NCBI GenBank assembly: GCA_030737875.1
Contig: CM060912.1
Location: 463,330,310 to 463,394,309 of the forward strand
DNA: 64,000 nt
From: Allium sativum
Taxonomy: Eukaryota > Streptophyta > Magnoliopsida > Asparagales > Amaryllidaceae
Direction of reading: 5' to 3'
Shown: positions 10,376-22,400 of the stretch, one piece after another
Layout: every line of letters begins with the position of its first letter
Position numbering within the stretch: position 1 is the first letter of the stretch
Notes under the pieces: model-generated
Told to the model about the DNA's origin: nothing
Seen by the model: the letters and a program-made list of their open reading frames with translations, nothing else
Database searches by the model: none
Translations under genes and position numbers: made by a program

Positions 10376-10850
10376 TAATAATAATAAAAAAAAATCTCCT
10401 CACCCCTTTTTATGTTCTGGCCCCCCCCCCCCTCCTTTTTCGTTATTCAGATCAAAACAAAAAAAAAAAAAGAGAAAAAAAAAACTGACGAACGGAGCCG
10501 CCGCCCTCCCTCAAATCCACCGCGTCGTCGCCTGAGGGCACCCCCACGTCGCCGACGCCCTGACCCTCTCTCTCGTCTCGTCCTCCTCCCTCATCCCCTC
10601 CAGTTAGAGCCGCAAGCCCCCCCCCCCTCGATTTCAACGCCGCCCACCCACCTTCGACCTCCACCGCCACCGCCCTCCACTTCCCTCCTCCTCCAGCTCG
10701 CCTTAGCCTCGCACCCCCTCTCTCTCCTGAAAAACCTGAGCCCCAACTTCCTACAGCCACTTCAGGGGCCGCCGTTGGCCATACCGCCACCCACCAGCAG
10801 TGTCCGGCGATCAGAAACCCCTCCCTCTTCCTCGAACGAATTATGTGAGT
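10376..10850 (+). promoter_or_regulatory. Candidate promoter, C-rich leader and splice donor in C 5' LTR
   Basis: An A/T tract and poly-C/pyrimidine patch precede about 350 bp of C-rich DNA, which ends in ATGTGAGTTTT (GTGAGT at 10,845-10,850). H keeps the same ATGTGAGTTT donor at the end of its own, different GC-rich block. The 153-codon frame across the leader is proline/arginine-rich and differs between copies, so I read it as untranslated. Confidence 0.45.
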
Positions 10851-11210
10851 TTTATTATTATTTTCCTTTTTGATTTATTTAAATAAAAAGTATAGTTTGA
10901 AAACTAATTTGAATTTATTTAAAGTGAAAACTGATATTTATTTAAAGTGAAAATTGAATTTTATTTAAAGTGAAAACTGATTTTTGTTTAAAGTTAAAAA
11001 CTGATTTCTGTTTTACATTTAAAGTTTAAAACTGATTTAAAGGGAATTTTAAAACTGATTTTATTTTTTTTAAAAGGTTTAAACTTTAAAATAGAAAAGG
11101 CGGAATTTTTATTGAATAGAAGTAATAAAAATATGATTTTTATATTTTTAAAGTATTAAAAATATAATCTTTATAGGATAGAGAATATAAAAATATCATC
11201 TTTGTATGTG

Positions 11211-11652
11211 TAGCGAACTAAAAATTCGATTTTTATATATTGAATAGCGAACTAAAAATTCGATTTTTATATATTGAATAGCGAACTAAAAATTCGATTT
11301 TTATATATTGAACTTTGAACTAAAAATTCGATTTTTATATATTGAACTTTGAACTAAAAATTCGATTTTTATATATTGAACTTTGAACTAAAAATTCGAT
11401 TTTTATATATTGAACTTTGAACTAAAAATTCGATTTTTATATATTGAATAGCGAACTAAAAATTCGATTTTTATATATTGAATAGCGAACTAAAAATTCG
11501 ATTTTTATATATTGAATAGCGAACTAAAAATTCGATTTTTATATATTGAACTTTGAACTAAAAATTCGATTTTTATATATTGAACTTTGAACTAAAAATT
11601 CGATTTTTATATATTGAACTTTGAACTAAAAATTCGATTTTTATATATTGAA
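11211..11652. repeat. 34-bp higher-order repeat array in C 5' LTR (13 copies)
   Basis: Thirteen head-to-tail 34-bp units share a core containing the palindrome AAAATTCGATTTT. They fall into two subtypes by a 5-bp tag, TAGCG or CTTTG. The order is TAGCG x3, CTTTG x4, TAGCG x3, CTTTG x3. The 3' LTR copy has CTTTG x3 in the second block. There are no unique spacers, so this is not a CRISPR array. Confidence 0.97.
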
Positions 11653-12650
11653 TAGCGTAGTAAAAATGTGATTTTTACGTGTGTAGTGAAAGCAGCAACG
11701 AAGGTGACGAAAAGGCGAAACGACGAAGATTTCTACCAAAGAAGAGCCGTGGAGCTAGGATAGCTATATGTGAGAATTTCTCACCTTTCAATTTATTTTT
11801 CTAGTTATATATATATATATATATATACTAGGATGCAGACGGTGCTTATTAGAAGCACCCGACACCCGTCCACAGACCATGGACTTGTTTGATTGGTTGT
11901 GTAGTTGGTTAGATTATTTGATTTGGATTTGATTATTTGGTGAAATGAAATTGATATGATTGATGTGTGAATGGCGTGGGCCTTCACTAGACCGGGGATA
12001 AGGCTAGGCCTCGTCCCGTTTCTAGTATCGTGCCGTTATGCCGCCGAAATTTTCTAAAATATGTTAGAAAAATAAAAATATCATTTTATTTTAAGAATGA
12101 ACTGAATAGAAATTCATAAGTTGGAATAAAATGTTTAGTCGTTAAAAATATAATTTTTAACGTGAATGTGAATAAATAAATATTCATTTACAAACCGAAC
12201 GGTTTGTTTATGTACACTTATTTGAAGGACATTGATTGGGTCGATAAATTTTACACATCGCCCAACAGCACAAATAAAATAGGTGTTTGATTGTTTGAAA
12301 CCCTACACGGGTGTTAGGATGAAATTTGAAGTTCACTCATCCTGATTGATTAAATATGTCGATCGATTGATTGACAGGCTGTTATAAGCGTTGAATATCT
12401 ATATTTGATGCTTATACAGTGTAGTGCACTTTGGTTGATGGTTGATTATTTTTCAATGCTATGATATACATGTGTTGTATGAAAATCCATATAATTAACT
12501 TTATATGGTAATTGATTGGGCCTCATTCCAGTTTTAAAATAGAAATATTTGAAAAAGAAATATTTGAAATAGAATATTTGAAAATAGAACTTTATGAAGC
12601 CGTGTTGATTAGATTGACGCCATTTTGACGTGAACGATATTTATATCAAT

Positions 12651-12860
12651 TTAAAACGATTTCGAAATGAATTGAATTGAAAACGATTTCGAAATGAATT
12701 GAATTGAAAACGATTTCGAATTTGAATTGAATTGAAAACGATTTCGAAATGAATTGAATTGAAAACGAATTTGAATTGAATTGAAAACGATTTCGAAATG
12801 AATTGAATTGAAAATGATTTCGAAATGAATTGAATTGAAAACGAATTCAAATTGAATTGA
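12651..12860. repeat. 27-bp minisatellite in C 5' LTR
   Basis: About eight copies of a 27-bp unit with core GAATTGAAAACGATTTCGAA. It lies where A has its own 27-bp array and H a 24-bp array, but each array has a different unit. The twin array in the 3' LTR is at 20,448-20,657. Confidence 0.93.
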
Positions 12861-13730
12861 AAACGAATTCAAATTGAATTGAAATTTGAATTGAATAGAA
12901 ATGAATTTTAAAACGAATTTATAAAGAAGAATTCAATTTTGATTTGAATTGAAATGGTAGTTGAAAATGTTTTTGAAACGAATTCAAAACTATTTATATA
13001 ATTCGTTTTAAATAGGAATCGACGAAATATATATTATATATATTATATATATATATAATATAATGGCCTGAATAGAACGCGCCGCGCCGCGGCAGTTCGC
13101 GAATTTCGACCATTTATTTCAAACGGACATTACGGGAGATCCGACCGTCGGATTCTCCTAAAACCGGAACCGTTGGGTTCGTATCGAAAAGAGCTTTCTA
13201 ATGAATGTTAGAAATTTGAAATCTAACGGTTGGATTTGGAGATACGTCCAAATCAAATTCGAAAAAGGTCGCTGTAAGTGCAGTTCGATGGCCGTTGTTG
13301 GAAATCGACTGTACGGGCCTTGATAAAATTATTAAAAATAGTAATAATTTGTGTAAAATCATAAGAAATGATTTGTGAAAGTTTGGGATGAAAAACTCCA
13401 TATTTGAAAAGATAAAAATAGATTTTTATCGAAATGAACTAGTTTTGAACTAGAATTATAATTCTATTTATTTTTAAATAAATAAATTGAATTTGAAATG
13501 GTTTTGAAAATAACCAAAATTTCCAATGATTGCATTGGAGTGGATTTGAATCGAAATTGTCTTCGGAATATTTCGATGTTGGAATTCGTGATATTACAGG
13601 TGTTGTTATGGAAATTTGAAAGATATATATTTGTATCGTTATTTCCAATACGACATTTGTTAGTCGTAGAATTCGATATTGAATATAAGCCGATATATTT
13701 TCTATTCAGAGCCTTGTATTGAATATCGAA

Positions 13731-14138
13731 TGTGATTTGGGTTTGTCGTGAATGGTGTCTTCACTAACACTGTTCTTGAACCCAGTTGAGAAAAGATTAA
13801 ATCTTTTTATTTAGATTTAATGAAGTGTACCAATTAAATGATATTTAATTGGAATTGAATTGGTATTGATTTTTGGGTTTATCGTGAACAGTGTTTTAAA
13901 TAACACTTGTTCTTTAACCCGATAATTAATGGAATGTGATTTGGGTTTGTCGTGAATGGTGTCTTCACTAACACTGTTCTTGAACCCAGTTGAGAAAAGA
14001 TTAAATCTTTTTATTTAGATTTAATGAAGTGTACCAATTAAATGATATTTAATTGGAATTGAATTGGTATTGATTTTTGGGTTTATCGTGAACAGTGTTT
14101 TAAATAACACTTGTTCTTTAATCCGATAATTAATGGAA
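13731..14138. repeat. 204-bp tandem duplication with hairpins in C 5' LTR
   Basis: Two 204-bp copies start TGTGATTTGGG at 13,731 and 13,935, and a third start is at 14,139. Each copy contains two GGGTT...AACCC stem-loops (13,739-13,783, 13,875-13,920, 13,943-13,987, 14,079-14,124). The 3' LTR repeats this at 21,528-21,935. Confidence 0.9.
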
Positions 14139-16275
14139 TGTGATTTTGGGTTTATCGTGAACCGTGTTTTTAAATGACACTGATTCTTTAACCCAGTTAG
14201 CGATTAAAACTAAGTGGAATTTTAATGAATCTTTAATTAGATTGAAAAGATCGAAAATGGAGTATCACCAGTTTTGCTCCAGGCGATAGTTAAATCTTTA
14301 ATTAGATTTGAACGTGAAATGGTAATTGAATTTACCGATAACACTGTGGTGTTAGATATGAAGTATTACCAGTTTTACTTCATGGGATGAATAGGTTGGG
14401 ATTGGGAAATTAAAACAAATGATTACTTCGGTAAGGTTCGCTAATCCCGACTAGTTTGAATTGATATTCAAAAATGGATTAAAGAATAAATTTGAGGAAT
14501 TTATCTTTGATAAAATTAATGGGAATCTTTCCCTATGAATGTGAAATTTAGAAACTAACTGTCGGTTAGCCAAGCAGAATGGTTTTCTGGATATTGATCT
14601 GATGTTGGTTTCGGCCTTCGGGGTTAATATTTGGGAAATTATTCTCTTGATTAATTTACGGTTAGTGACTAATGAATTGGAATGAGGCGTATGTTGTGTT
14701 TGTGTAACACTTATTTAAAATATACGCGAGTTATTCGGAAAGACCGGGTTTATCCCATTCTGAATAACTGATACGACGATAAGTCGAAGATGAAGACGAT
14801 GGTCGAAGACCGGAGGTCTTCACGTCGTTTGGGTGATAACTGATGATCTTGATTGGGCTGTACACCCAAGAAGATGGAAACAGTTAGTGATCGTCCAGAC
14901 GTACTTGGAGATCGATGGATATGCGGGGTACTAGGTGCCTCCGGTTTCGTTCAGACCCAGAACGGACTTGTAAATGGACTGTGTGTCTGACATCGGATTT
15001 CATTCTGTGTGACTGATATCGGTTGCATAGGATGGTTTGCCTGTGTGGCATGCTAAGATGCAAATGATCAAGGCTTCTGTTGAAAAGCAAAGCCTTGTGG
15101 TGATGATCAAAGCACGGCCTTTGTGGCGAAGCTTTGTGTAACGTTTACCTCGCGTGTTTCACACCCGGTATGAACCAAAAACGGGAGAGGACATCAGGGA
15201 GGACTTGCGTTTCTTTCTAGTTAGAAGTGGCGTCAGTGGTTTTACACGCCCTGACGAGTTTGACTTATGTGGTTGTTGTTGTTGCGAGGCGCCTCGGATT
15301 GATCGGTCGTTCTCGAACCGATGGAGTCATTTAGTTGGCTCGTTTACGCCCCAAAGGGCGGAGAGACGTATTGTTCAGGCATAATAATCCACTCCGTGTG
15401 GACCGGCCCTGACGATCCAAGGCCCACCTGAGTCTGGGACCTGAGACATGGGCTAGATTGTCTCGAATCGGTTGAGGACTATCTTTTGCCTCGGTTCATA
15501 GATGGAAATCCAATTTCCAAATACGTGACATTTGCGGTTTTAACTGTAATCCTATATATGGCGACATAGTGGGATGGGGCGCTTATGCCGCCTATGATTG
15601 ATACTTATGATTTGAAGTTGTTTTATACACTATGCACTTATAATAGTATCAAATGATTTGTTTTAAACGTATCAAGCATTCTTTGGCTGTTATAAGGGAA
15701 AACCCTATCCCCCGGCTTGCGTTGCATTGTGTGATAGGACCTGGGTCTTATAACAGCTTCATTTTTCTTTATTTAGCATTGCGCTGTTTGTTTTATGCAC
15801 TGGTATTCTTGGGAGGAAACCCGTTCCGTGTTATACGGCGTGGTCCCTTGATTTACCTAACTTTGAAATAAAGATTAACTGTTTTAGTTCTCACACCAGT
15901 CACATGACTGACCTGGAGTTTATTGTTTTAACCTAAACTCTGGGTGCCCTTATTTTGACACGGGCAGCTAGTAGTTTTGGTTTTGCAGATTTATATTCAC
16001 AGGTTCCTGGTTTACAGCTGGAATGATATCCGGAAAGCTTTGTATCCGTATATCTCGTCTAGTTGTGTATTGTATTATTTTCCGCTGCTATGTATTTAAA
16101 TGTAATTTAAATCTCTGATATTTCTGTGTAATATTCATTTATACTCTGTATATTCTTGTAATCTGATGCATTGTTGTTATATACAATGTAACGTTCTTCT
16201 GTATGAGTTCTGTTGTGGTTTGTTCTCGAACTATCCGACGCTTTCCTTTATGGGGAAGTTACGGGTCTTTACACG

Positions 16276-16287
16276 TGGTATCAGAGC
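16276..16287 (+). promoter_or_regulatory. Primer-binding site of C (tRNA-iMet)
   Basis: TGGTATCAGAGC, two bases after the LTR end and identical to the site in A. Confidence 0.95.
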
Positions 16288-16346
16288 TTTGGTTTACAAA
16301 GCAGAGAACAAGGCACATTAGAACCATATGAAAGAATTCATCAGAT

Positions 16347-16413
16347 ATTGGATTAGAAATATCCAATTAGAATGACTCGTTAGAGATAGGATCAGTAGTA
16401 TCCTAGAACGAGT
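16347..16413 (+). promoter_or_regulatory. Double hairpin after the primer site of C
   Basis: Hairpin 1: ATTGGAT 16,347-16,353 with ATCCAAT 16,361-16,367 (longer than in A). Hairpin 2: ACTCGTT 16,375-16,381 with AACGAGT 16,407-16,413, keeping the same inner AGGAT/ATCCT stem. The loop of hairpin 1 has changed while its arms still pair. Confidence 0.6.
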
Positions 16414-17271
16414 GTGAAGAGTATATTTTTCAAATGAAAACAAATTTTGTTTTGAAAATTTAAATCAATTATTCGTATTTGATTATTTATATTGAATGTG
16501 GACAATCCAGTATATATAGATTTTGCGTATACGTCTGATCCGCGTGTATTTGAAATTTTAATATACTGGATAGATATGGAATCACACTCTAGTCGCCCGG
16601 AGATAATTTTGGTAATGCGGCCGCATTATCAGTATTTATATTCGTGTTTCGAAGGTGTGATATCTATATATTTCCATTAGACTGGTGTGAGAACCAAATC
16701 TTATATATAGCTAGGACACATTGTTGTGATTTGGCATCAAAAATCTGATTTTTGTATATGTATCAAAATTATGAATTTGAAACTCTAATTCACTAATTGA
16801 TTGATGTTTGTGTTGTTTGTTTAGTTGTTTGATAATTTTGAACCATTATGCCTAATTAAACCAAATATTGAACTGTATTGAAATTTGGTCGCATTTGCTT
16901 GCATATGCATATACTTATATTGAACAGGTCATAGCAAGGAGGCTAGAGCAGAGAATAAAATTTGTTTGCCCGACAAATAGGTACATGTTTACTACATAAT
17001 TTCCTGTTTTGTTTGGGTGATGATGATTTTATGAGCCTATTGGCTAGCCGCTTGGCTTTTTCTTTTTCTTTTTAAGATCTGAAGGACCGGGGAAGCTATT
17101 TGAAATTCCCCGATGCTCCCATTGCAGGGGAGGTTATGGCGAAATTTTTCGAAAATTTAGGGTGTTAGCCAAATTTTTGAAATTTTGGAAATTCTCAGAA
17201 ACTAAAGAGTTGGAGAATAGAAGCCAGATTGAGCGTAGAGCTGAATGATCAAACCACTATCGACTTTGTTC

Positions 17272-17305
17272 CTTTTCGGGGACGAAAAGTTTTAAGTGGG
17301 GGAGA
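17272..17305 (+). promoter_or_regulatory. Stem-loop plus polypurine tract of C
   Basis: CTTTTCG 17,272-17,278 and CGAAAAG 17,283-17,289 with loop GGGA, then the purine tract AAGTGGGGGAGA (17,294-17,305) directly before the 3' LTR. Confidence 0.85.
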
Positions 17306-18204
17306 TTGTAACAACCCGAAAATCTGGGCCAGTTTAAAATTTTTATTTTGGCAATTTTAGCGAATTTTGATTATTTAAAATAGATTATTTTAAATAATAT
17401 CGACGAGAAAATTTATTTTGAATAGAATTCGAACGTATATATTATACGCGTCGTCGTTAGAATATAAATATTTATATATAATTATAAAAGGAATTGAAAA
17501 TGGCGCGGTAGTTCGAAAATTCGATTTCTAATTTCAAATGAATATACAGAATTCAATATAAGTCAGAATTGAACGAAACAAGAAATATTTGAATCTGTAT
17601 AACTATATCTTTGTAACGAAGTTAACAAACTGAGATTTCATCTTAGAAATGATAAGATATGTCCAGTTGAAAATTAGAAATAGTCGCTGTGGAATTTATA
17701 TATATTTTTATATATATAAGGCCCTTAAAAATAGCAATTTTGCAAACGACCTCGGATTTCGACGAAACCAGTTTTGTTGGGTCCGGGATGTGAAGTTATT
17801 GCTAGGTTTCAAATTTCATAATTTTTAGAATCAATATGTGAGCGGGGCAAAGGAAAACGTGTTTGACCATTTTCAGTTGATTTTAATCGACTGGAAACTG
17901 GCCATTTTTCTAACAGTCTCAGAATTCGACGAAACTAGTTTTGTTAGGACCGTATCATCAATACGAAGCTAGAAAATATTTTTCTGGAATTTTTCTAGTT
18001 AGTATGTGACCCCGGTAATTTGAAATGTACGTTTAAAATTCAATATAGTGATTTAAATGTAAATTTAACGGAAACTGATTGTAACGATCGAATCAGCTTG
18101 CGATACATATCCCATTGTGTTCGGAATGGGGGTAAAACGCTAGGGACGACAAGCGGTGGGCCTCGTTTCGAGGTCGTATGTAAAAGTCAACTTTATGAAA
18201 ATAA

Positions 18205-18684
18205 AATAATAATAATAAAAAAAAAAAAATATCTCCTCACCCCTTTTTATGTTCTGCCCCCCCCCCCCTCCTTTTTCGTTATTCAGATCAAAACAAAAAA
18301 AAAAAAAAGAGAAAAAAAAAACTGACGAACGGAGCCGCCGCCCTCCCTCAAATCCACCGCGCCGTCGCCTGAGGGCACCCCCACGTCGCCGACGCCCTGA
18401 CCCTCTCTCTCGTCTCGTCCTCCTCCCTCATCCCCTCCAGTTAGAGCCGCAAGCCCCCCCCCTCGATTTCAACGCCGCCCACCCACCTTCGACCTCCACC
18501 GCCACCGCCCTCCACTTCCCTCCTCCTCCAGCTCGCCTTAGCCTCGCACCCCCTCTCTCTCCTGAAAAACCTGAGCCCCAACTTCCTACAGCCACTTCAG
18601 GGGCCGCCGTTGGCCATACCGCCACCCACCAGCAGTGTCCGGCGATCAGAAACCCCTCCCTCTTCCTCGAACGAATTATGTGAG
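18205..18684 (+). promoter_or_regulatory. Candidate promoter and GC-rich leader, C 3' LTR copy
   Basis: Second copy of the 10,376-10,850 block. It differs in homopolymer length and at single bases, which changes the reading frame of the proline-rich ORF and argues against it being a protein gene. Confidence 0.4.
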
Positions 18685-19045
18685 TTTTATTATTATTTTC
18701 CTTTTTGATTTATTTAAATAAAAAGTATAGTTTGAAAACTAATTTGAATTTATTTAAAGTGAAAACTGATATTTATTTAAAGTGAAAATTGAATTTTATT
18801 TAAAGTGAAAACTGATTTTTGTTTAAAGTTAAAAACTGATTTCTGTTTTACATTTAAAGTTTAAAACTGATTTAAAGGGAATTTTAAAACTGATTTTATT
18901 TTTTTTAAAAGGTTTAAACTTTAAAATAGAAAAGGCGGAATTTTTATTGAATAGAAGTAATAAAAATATGATTTTTATATTTTTAAAGTATTAAAAATAT
19001 AATCTTTATAGGATAGAGAATATAAAAATATCATCTTTGTATGTG

Positions 19046-19453
19046 TAGCGAACTAAAAATTCGATTTTTATATATTGAATAGCGAACTAAAAATTCGATT
19101 TTTATATATTGAATAGCGAACTAAAAATTCGATTTTTATATATTGAACTTTGAACTAAAAATTCGATTTTTATATATTGAACTTTGAACTAAAAATTCGA
19201 TTTTTATATATTGAACTTTGAACTAAAAATTCGATTTTTATATATTGAATAGCGAACTAAAAATTCGATTTTTATATATTGAATAGCGAACTAAAAATTC
19301 GATTTTTATATATTGAATAGCGAACTAAAAATTCGATTTTTATATATTGAACTTTGAACTAAAAATTCGATTTTTATATATTGAACTTTGAACTAAAAAT
19401 TCGATTTTTATATATTGAACTTTGAACTAAAAATTCGATTTTTATATATTGAA
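19046..19453. repeat. 34-bp higher-order repeat array in C 3' LTR (12 copies)
   Basis: Subtype order is TAGCG x3, CTTTG x3, TAGCG x3, CTTTG x3, that is two exact 204-bp higher-order units. Compare 13 copies in the 5' LTR. Confidence 0.97.
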
Positions 19454-22400
19454 TAGCGTAGTAAAAATGTGATTTTTACGTGTGTAGTGAAAGCAGCAAC
19501 GAAGGTGACGAAAAGGCGAAACGACGAAGATTTCTACCAAAGAAGAGCCGTGGAGCTAGGATAGCTATATGTGAGAATTTCTCACCTTTCAATTTATTTT
19601 TCTAGTTATATATATATATATATACTAGGATGCAGACGGTGCTTATTAGAAGCACCCGACACCCGTCCACAGACCATGGACTTGTTTGATTGGTTGTGTA
19701 GTTGGTTAGATTATTTGATTTGGATTTGATTATTTGGTGAAATGAAATTGATATGATTGATGTGTGAATGGCGTGGGCCTTCACTAGACCGGGGATAAGG
19801 CTAGGCCTCGTCCCGTTTCTAGTATCGTGCCGTTATGCCGCCGAAATTTTCTAAAATATGTTAGAAAAATAAAAATATCATTTTATTTTAAGAATGAACT
19901 GAATAGAAATTCATAAGTTGGAATAAAATGTTTAGTCGTTAAAAATATAATTTTTAACGTGAATGTGAATAAATAAATATTCATTTACAAACCGAACGGT
20001 TTGTTTATGTACACTTATTTGAAGGACATTGATTGGGTCGATAAATTTTACACATCGCCCAACAGCACAAATAAAATAGGTGTTTGATTGTTTGAAACCC
20101 TACACGGGTGTTAGGATGAAATTTGAAGTTCACTCATCCTGATTGATTAAATATGTCGATCGATTGATTGACAGGCTGTTATAAGCGTTGAATATCTATA
20201 TTTGATGCTTATACAGTGTAGTGCACTTTGGTTGATGGTTGATTATTTTTCAATGCTATGATATACATGTGTTGTATGAAAATCCATATAATTAACTTTA
20301 TATGGTAATTGATTGGGCCTCATTCCAGTTTTAAAATAGAAATATTTGAAAAAGAAATATTTGAAATAGAATATTTGAAAATAGAACTTTATGAAGCCGT
20401 GTTGATTAGATTGACGCCATTTTGACGTGAACGATATTTATATCAATTTAAAACGATTTCGAAATGAATTGAATTGAAAACGATTTCGAAATGAATTGAA
20501 TTGAAAACGATTTCGAATTTGAATTGAATTGAAAACGATTTCGAAATGAATTGAATTGAAAACGAATTTGAATTGAATTGAAAACGATTTCGAAATGAAT
20601 TGAATTGAAAATGATTTCGAAATGAATTGAATTGAAAACGAATTCAAATTGAATTGAAAACGAATTCAAATTGAATTGAAATTTGAATTGAATAGAAATG
20701 AATTTTAAAACGAATTTATAAAGAAGAATTCAATTTTGATTTGAATTGAAATGGTAGTTGAAAATGTTTTTGAAACGAATTCAAAACTATTTATATAATT
20801 CGTTTTAAATAGGAATCGACGAAATATATATTATATATATTATATATATATATAATATAATGGCCTGAATAGAACGCGCCGCGCCGCGGCAGTTCGCGAA
20901 TTTCGACCATTTATTTCAAACGGACATTACGGGAGATCCGACCGTCGGATTCTCCTAAAACCGGAACCGTTGGGTTCGTATCGAAAAGAGCTTTCTAATG
21001 AATGTTAGAAATTTGAAATCTAACGGTTGGATTTGGAGATACGTCCAAATCAAATTCGAAAAAGGTCGCTGTAAGTGCAGTTCGATGGCCGTTGTTGGAA
21101 ATCGACTGTACGGGCCTTGATAAAATTATTAAAAATAGTAATAATTTGTGTAAAATCATAAGAAATGATTTGTGAAAGTTTGGGATGAAAAACTCCATAT
21201 TTGAAAAGATAAAAATAGATTTTTATCGAAATGAACTAGTTTTGAACTAGAATTATAATTCTATTTATTTTTAAATAAATAAATTGAATTTGAAATGGTT
21301 TTGAAAATAACCAAAATTTCCAATGATTGCATTGGAGTGGATTTGAATCGAAATTGTCTTCGGAATATTTCGATGTTGGAATTCGTGATATTACAGGTGT
21401 TGTTATGGAAATTTGAAAGATATATATTTGTATCGTTATTTCCAATACGACATTTGTTAGTCGTAGAATTCGATATTGAATATAAGCCGATATATTTTCT
21501 ATTCAGAGCCTTGTATTGAATATCGAATGTGATTTGGGTTTGTCGTGAATGGTGTCTTCACTAACACTGTTCTTGAACCCAGTTGAGAAAAGATTAAATC
21601 TTTTTATTTAGATTTAATGAAGTGTACCAATTAAATGATATTTAATTGGAATTGAATTGGTATTGATTTTTGGGTTTATCGTGAACAGTGTTTTAAATAA
21701 CACTTGTTCTTTAACCCGATAATTAATGGAATGTGATTTGGGTTTGTCGTGAATGGTGTCTTCACTAACACTGTTCTTGAACCCAGTTGAGAAAAGATTA
21801 AATCTTTTTATTTAGATTTAATGAAGTGTACCAATTAAATGATATTTAATTGGAATTGAATTGGTATTGATTTTTGGGTTTATCGTGAACAGTGTTTTAA
21901 ATAACACTTGTTCTTTAATCCGATAATTAATGGAATGTGATTTTGGGTTTATCGTGAACCGTGTTTTTAAATGACACTGATTCTTTAACCCAGTTAGCGA
22001 TTAAAACTAAGTGGAGTTTTAATGAATCTTTAATTAGATTGAAAAGATCGAAAATGGAGTATCACCAGTTTTGCTCCAGGCGATAGTTAAATCTTTAATT
22101 AGATTTGAACGTGAAATGGTAATTGAATTTACCGATAACACTGTGGTGTTAGATATGAAGTATTACCAGTTTTACTTCATGGGATGAATAGGTTGGGATT
22201 GGGAAATTAAAACAAATGATTACTTCGGTAAGGTTCGCTAATCCCGACTAGTTTGAATTGATATTCAAAAATGGATTAAAGAATAAATTTGAGGAATTTA
22301 TCTTTGATAAAATTAATGGGAATCTTTCCCTATGAATGTGAAATTTAGAAACTAACTGTCGGTTAGCCAAGCAGAATGGTTTTCTGGATATTGATCTGAT

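Larger units (their letters stand above)
9473..16273 (+). mobile_element. Element C, 5' LTR (6,801 bp)
   Basis: It starts TGTAACAACCC and ends CTTTACA, three bases before the primer site. It matches 17,307-24,070 almost perfectly. By eye I find at least seven substitutions, plus one 34-bp repeat unit, a (TA)n difference and homopolymer changes. In order it holds the U3, GC-rich leader (about 10,487-10,842), 34-bp higher-order array, AT palindromes, 27-bp minisatellite, a 204-bp tandem duplication with hairpins, and a highly conserved tail. No sense coding region is convincing. Confidence 0.97.
16274..17306 (+). mobile_element. Element C internal region (1,033 bp, non-coding)
   Basis: It is bounded by the primer site (16,276-16,287) and the polypurine tract (17,294-17,305). 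It is homologous along its length to the body of A. No retrotransposon protein domain is present in any frame. The longest frame (16,492-16,680) shares a start region with one in A but frameshifts relative to it. With two 6.8-kb LTRs this body is about 7% of the element. Confidence 0.95.

Noticed and set aside
10412..10873. Proline/arginine-rich 153-codon ORF (also 18,249-18,683)
   Set aside because: It lies in the C-rich LTR leader; homopolymer indels between the near-identical twin LTRs change the frame, and the G-rich strand gives an equally long glycine-rich frame.
11211..11652. Regular 34-bp repeats resembling a CRISPR array
   Set aside because: Units are directly adjacent with no unique spacers, and the context is a plant LTR.
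13137..13160. GGAG-ATCCGAC-C-GTCGGAT-CTCC palindrome in giant LTRs as a covarying RNA hairpin
   Set aside because: The palindrome is real and present in A, C and H, but the change in H would break pairing in the sense strand and looks like CpG decay, so RNA-level selection is not supported.
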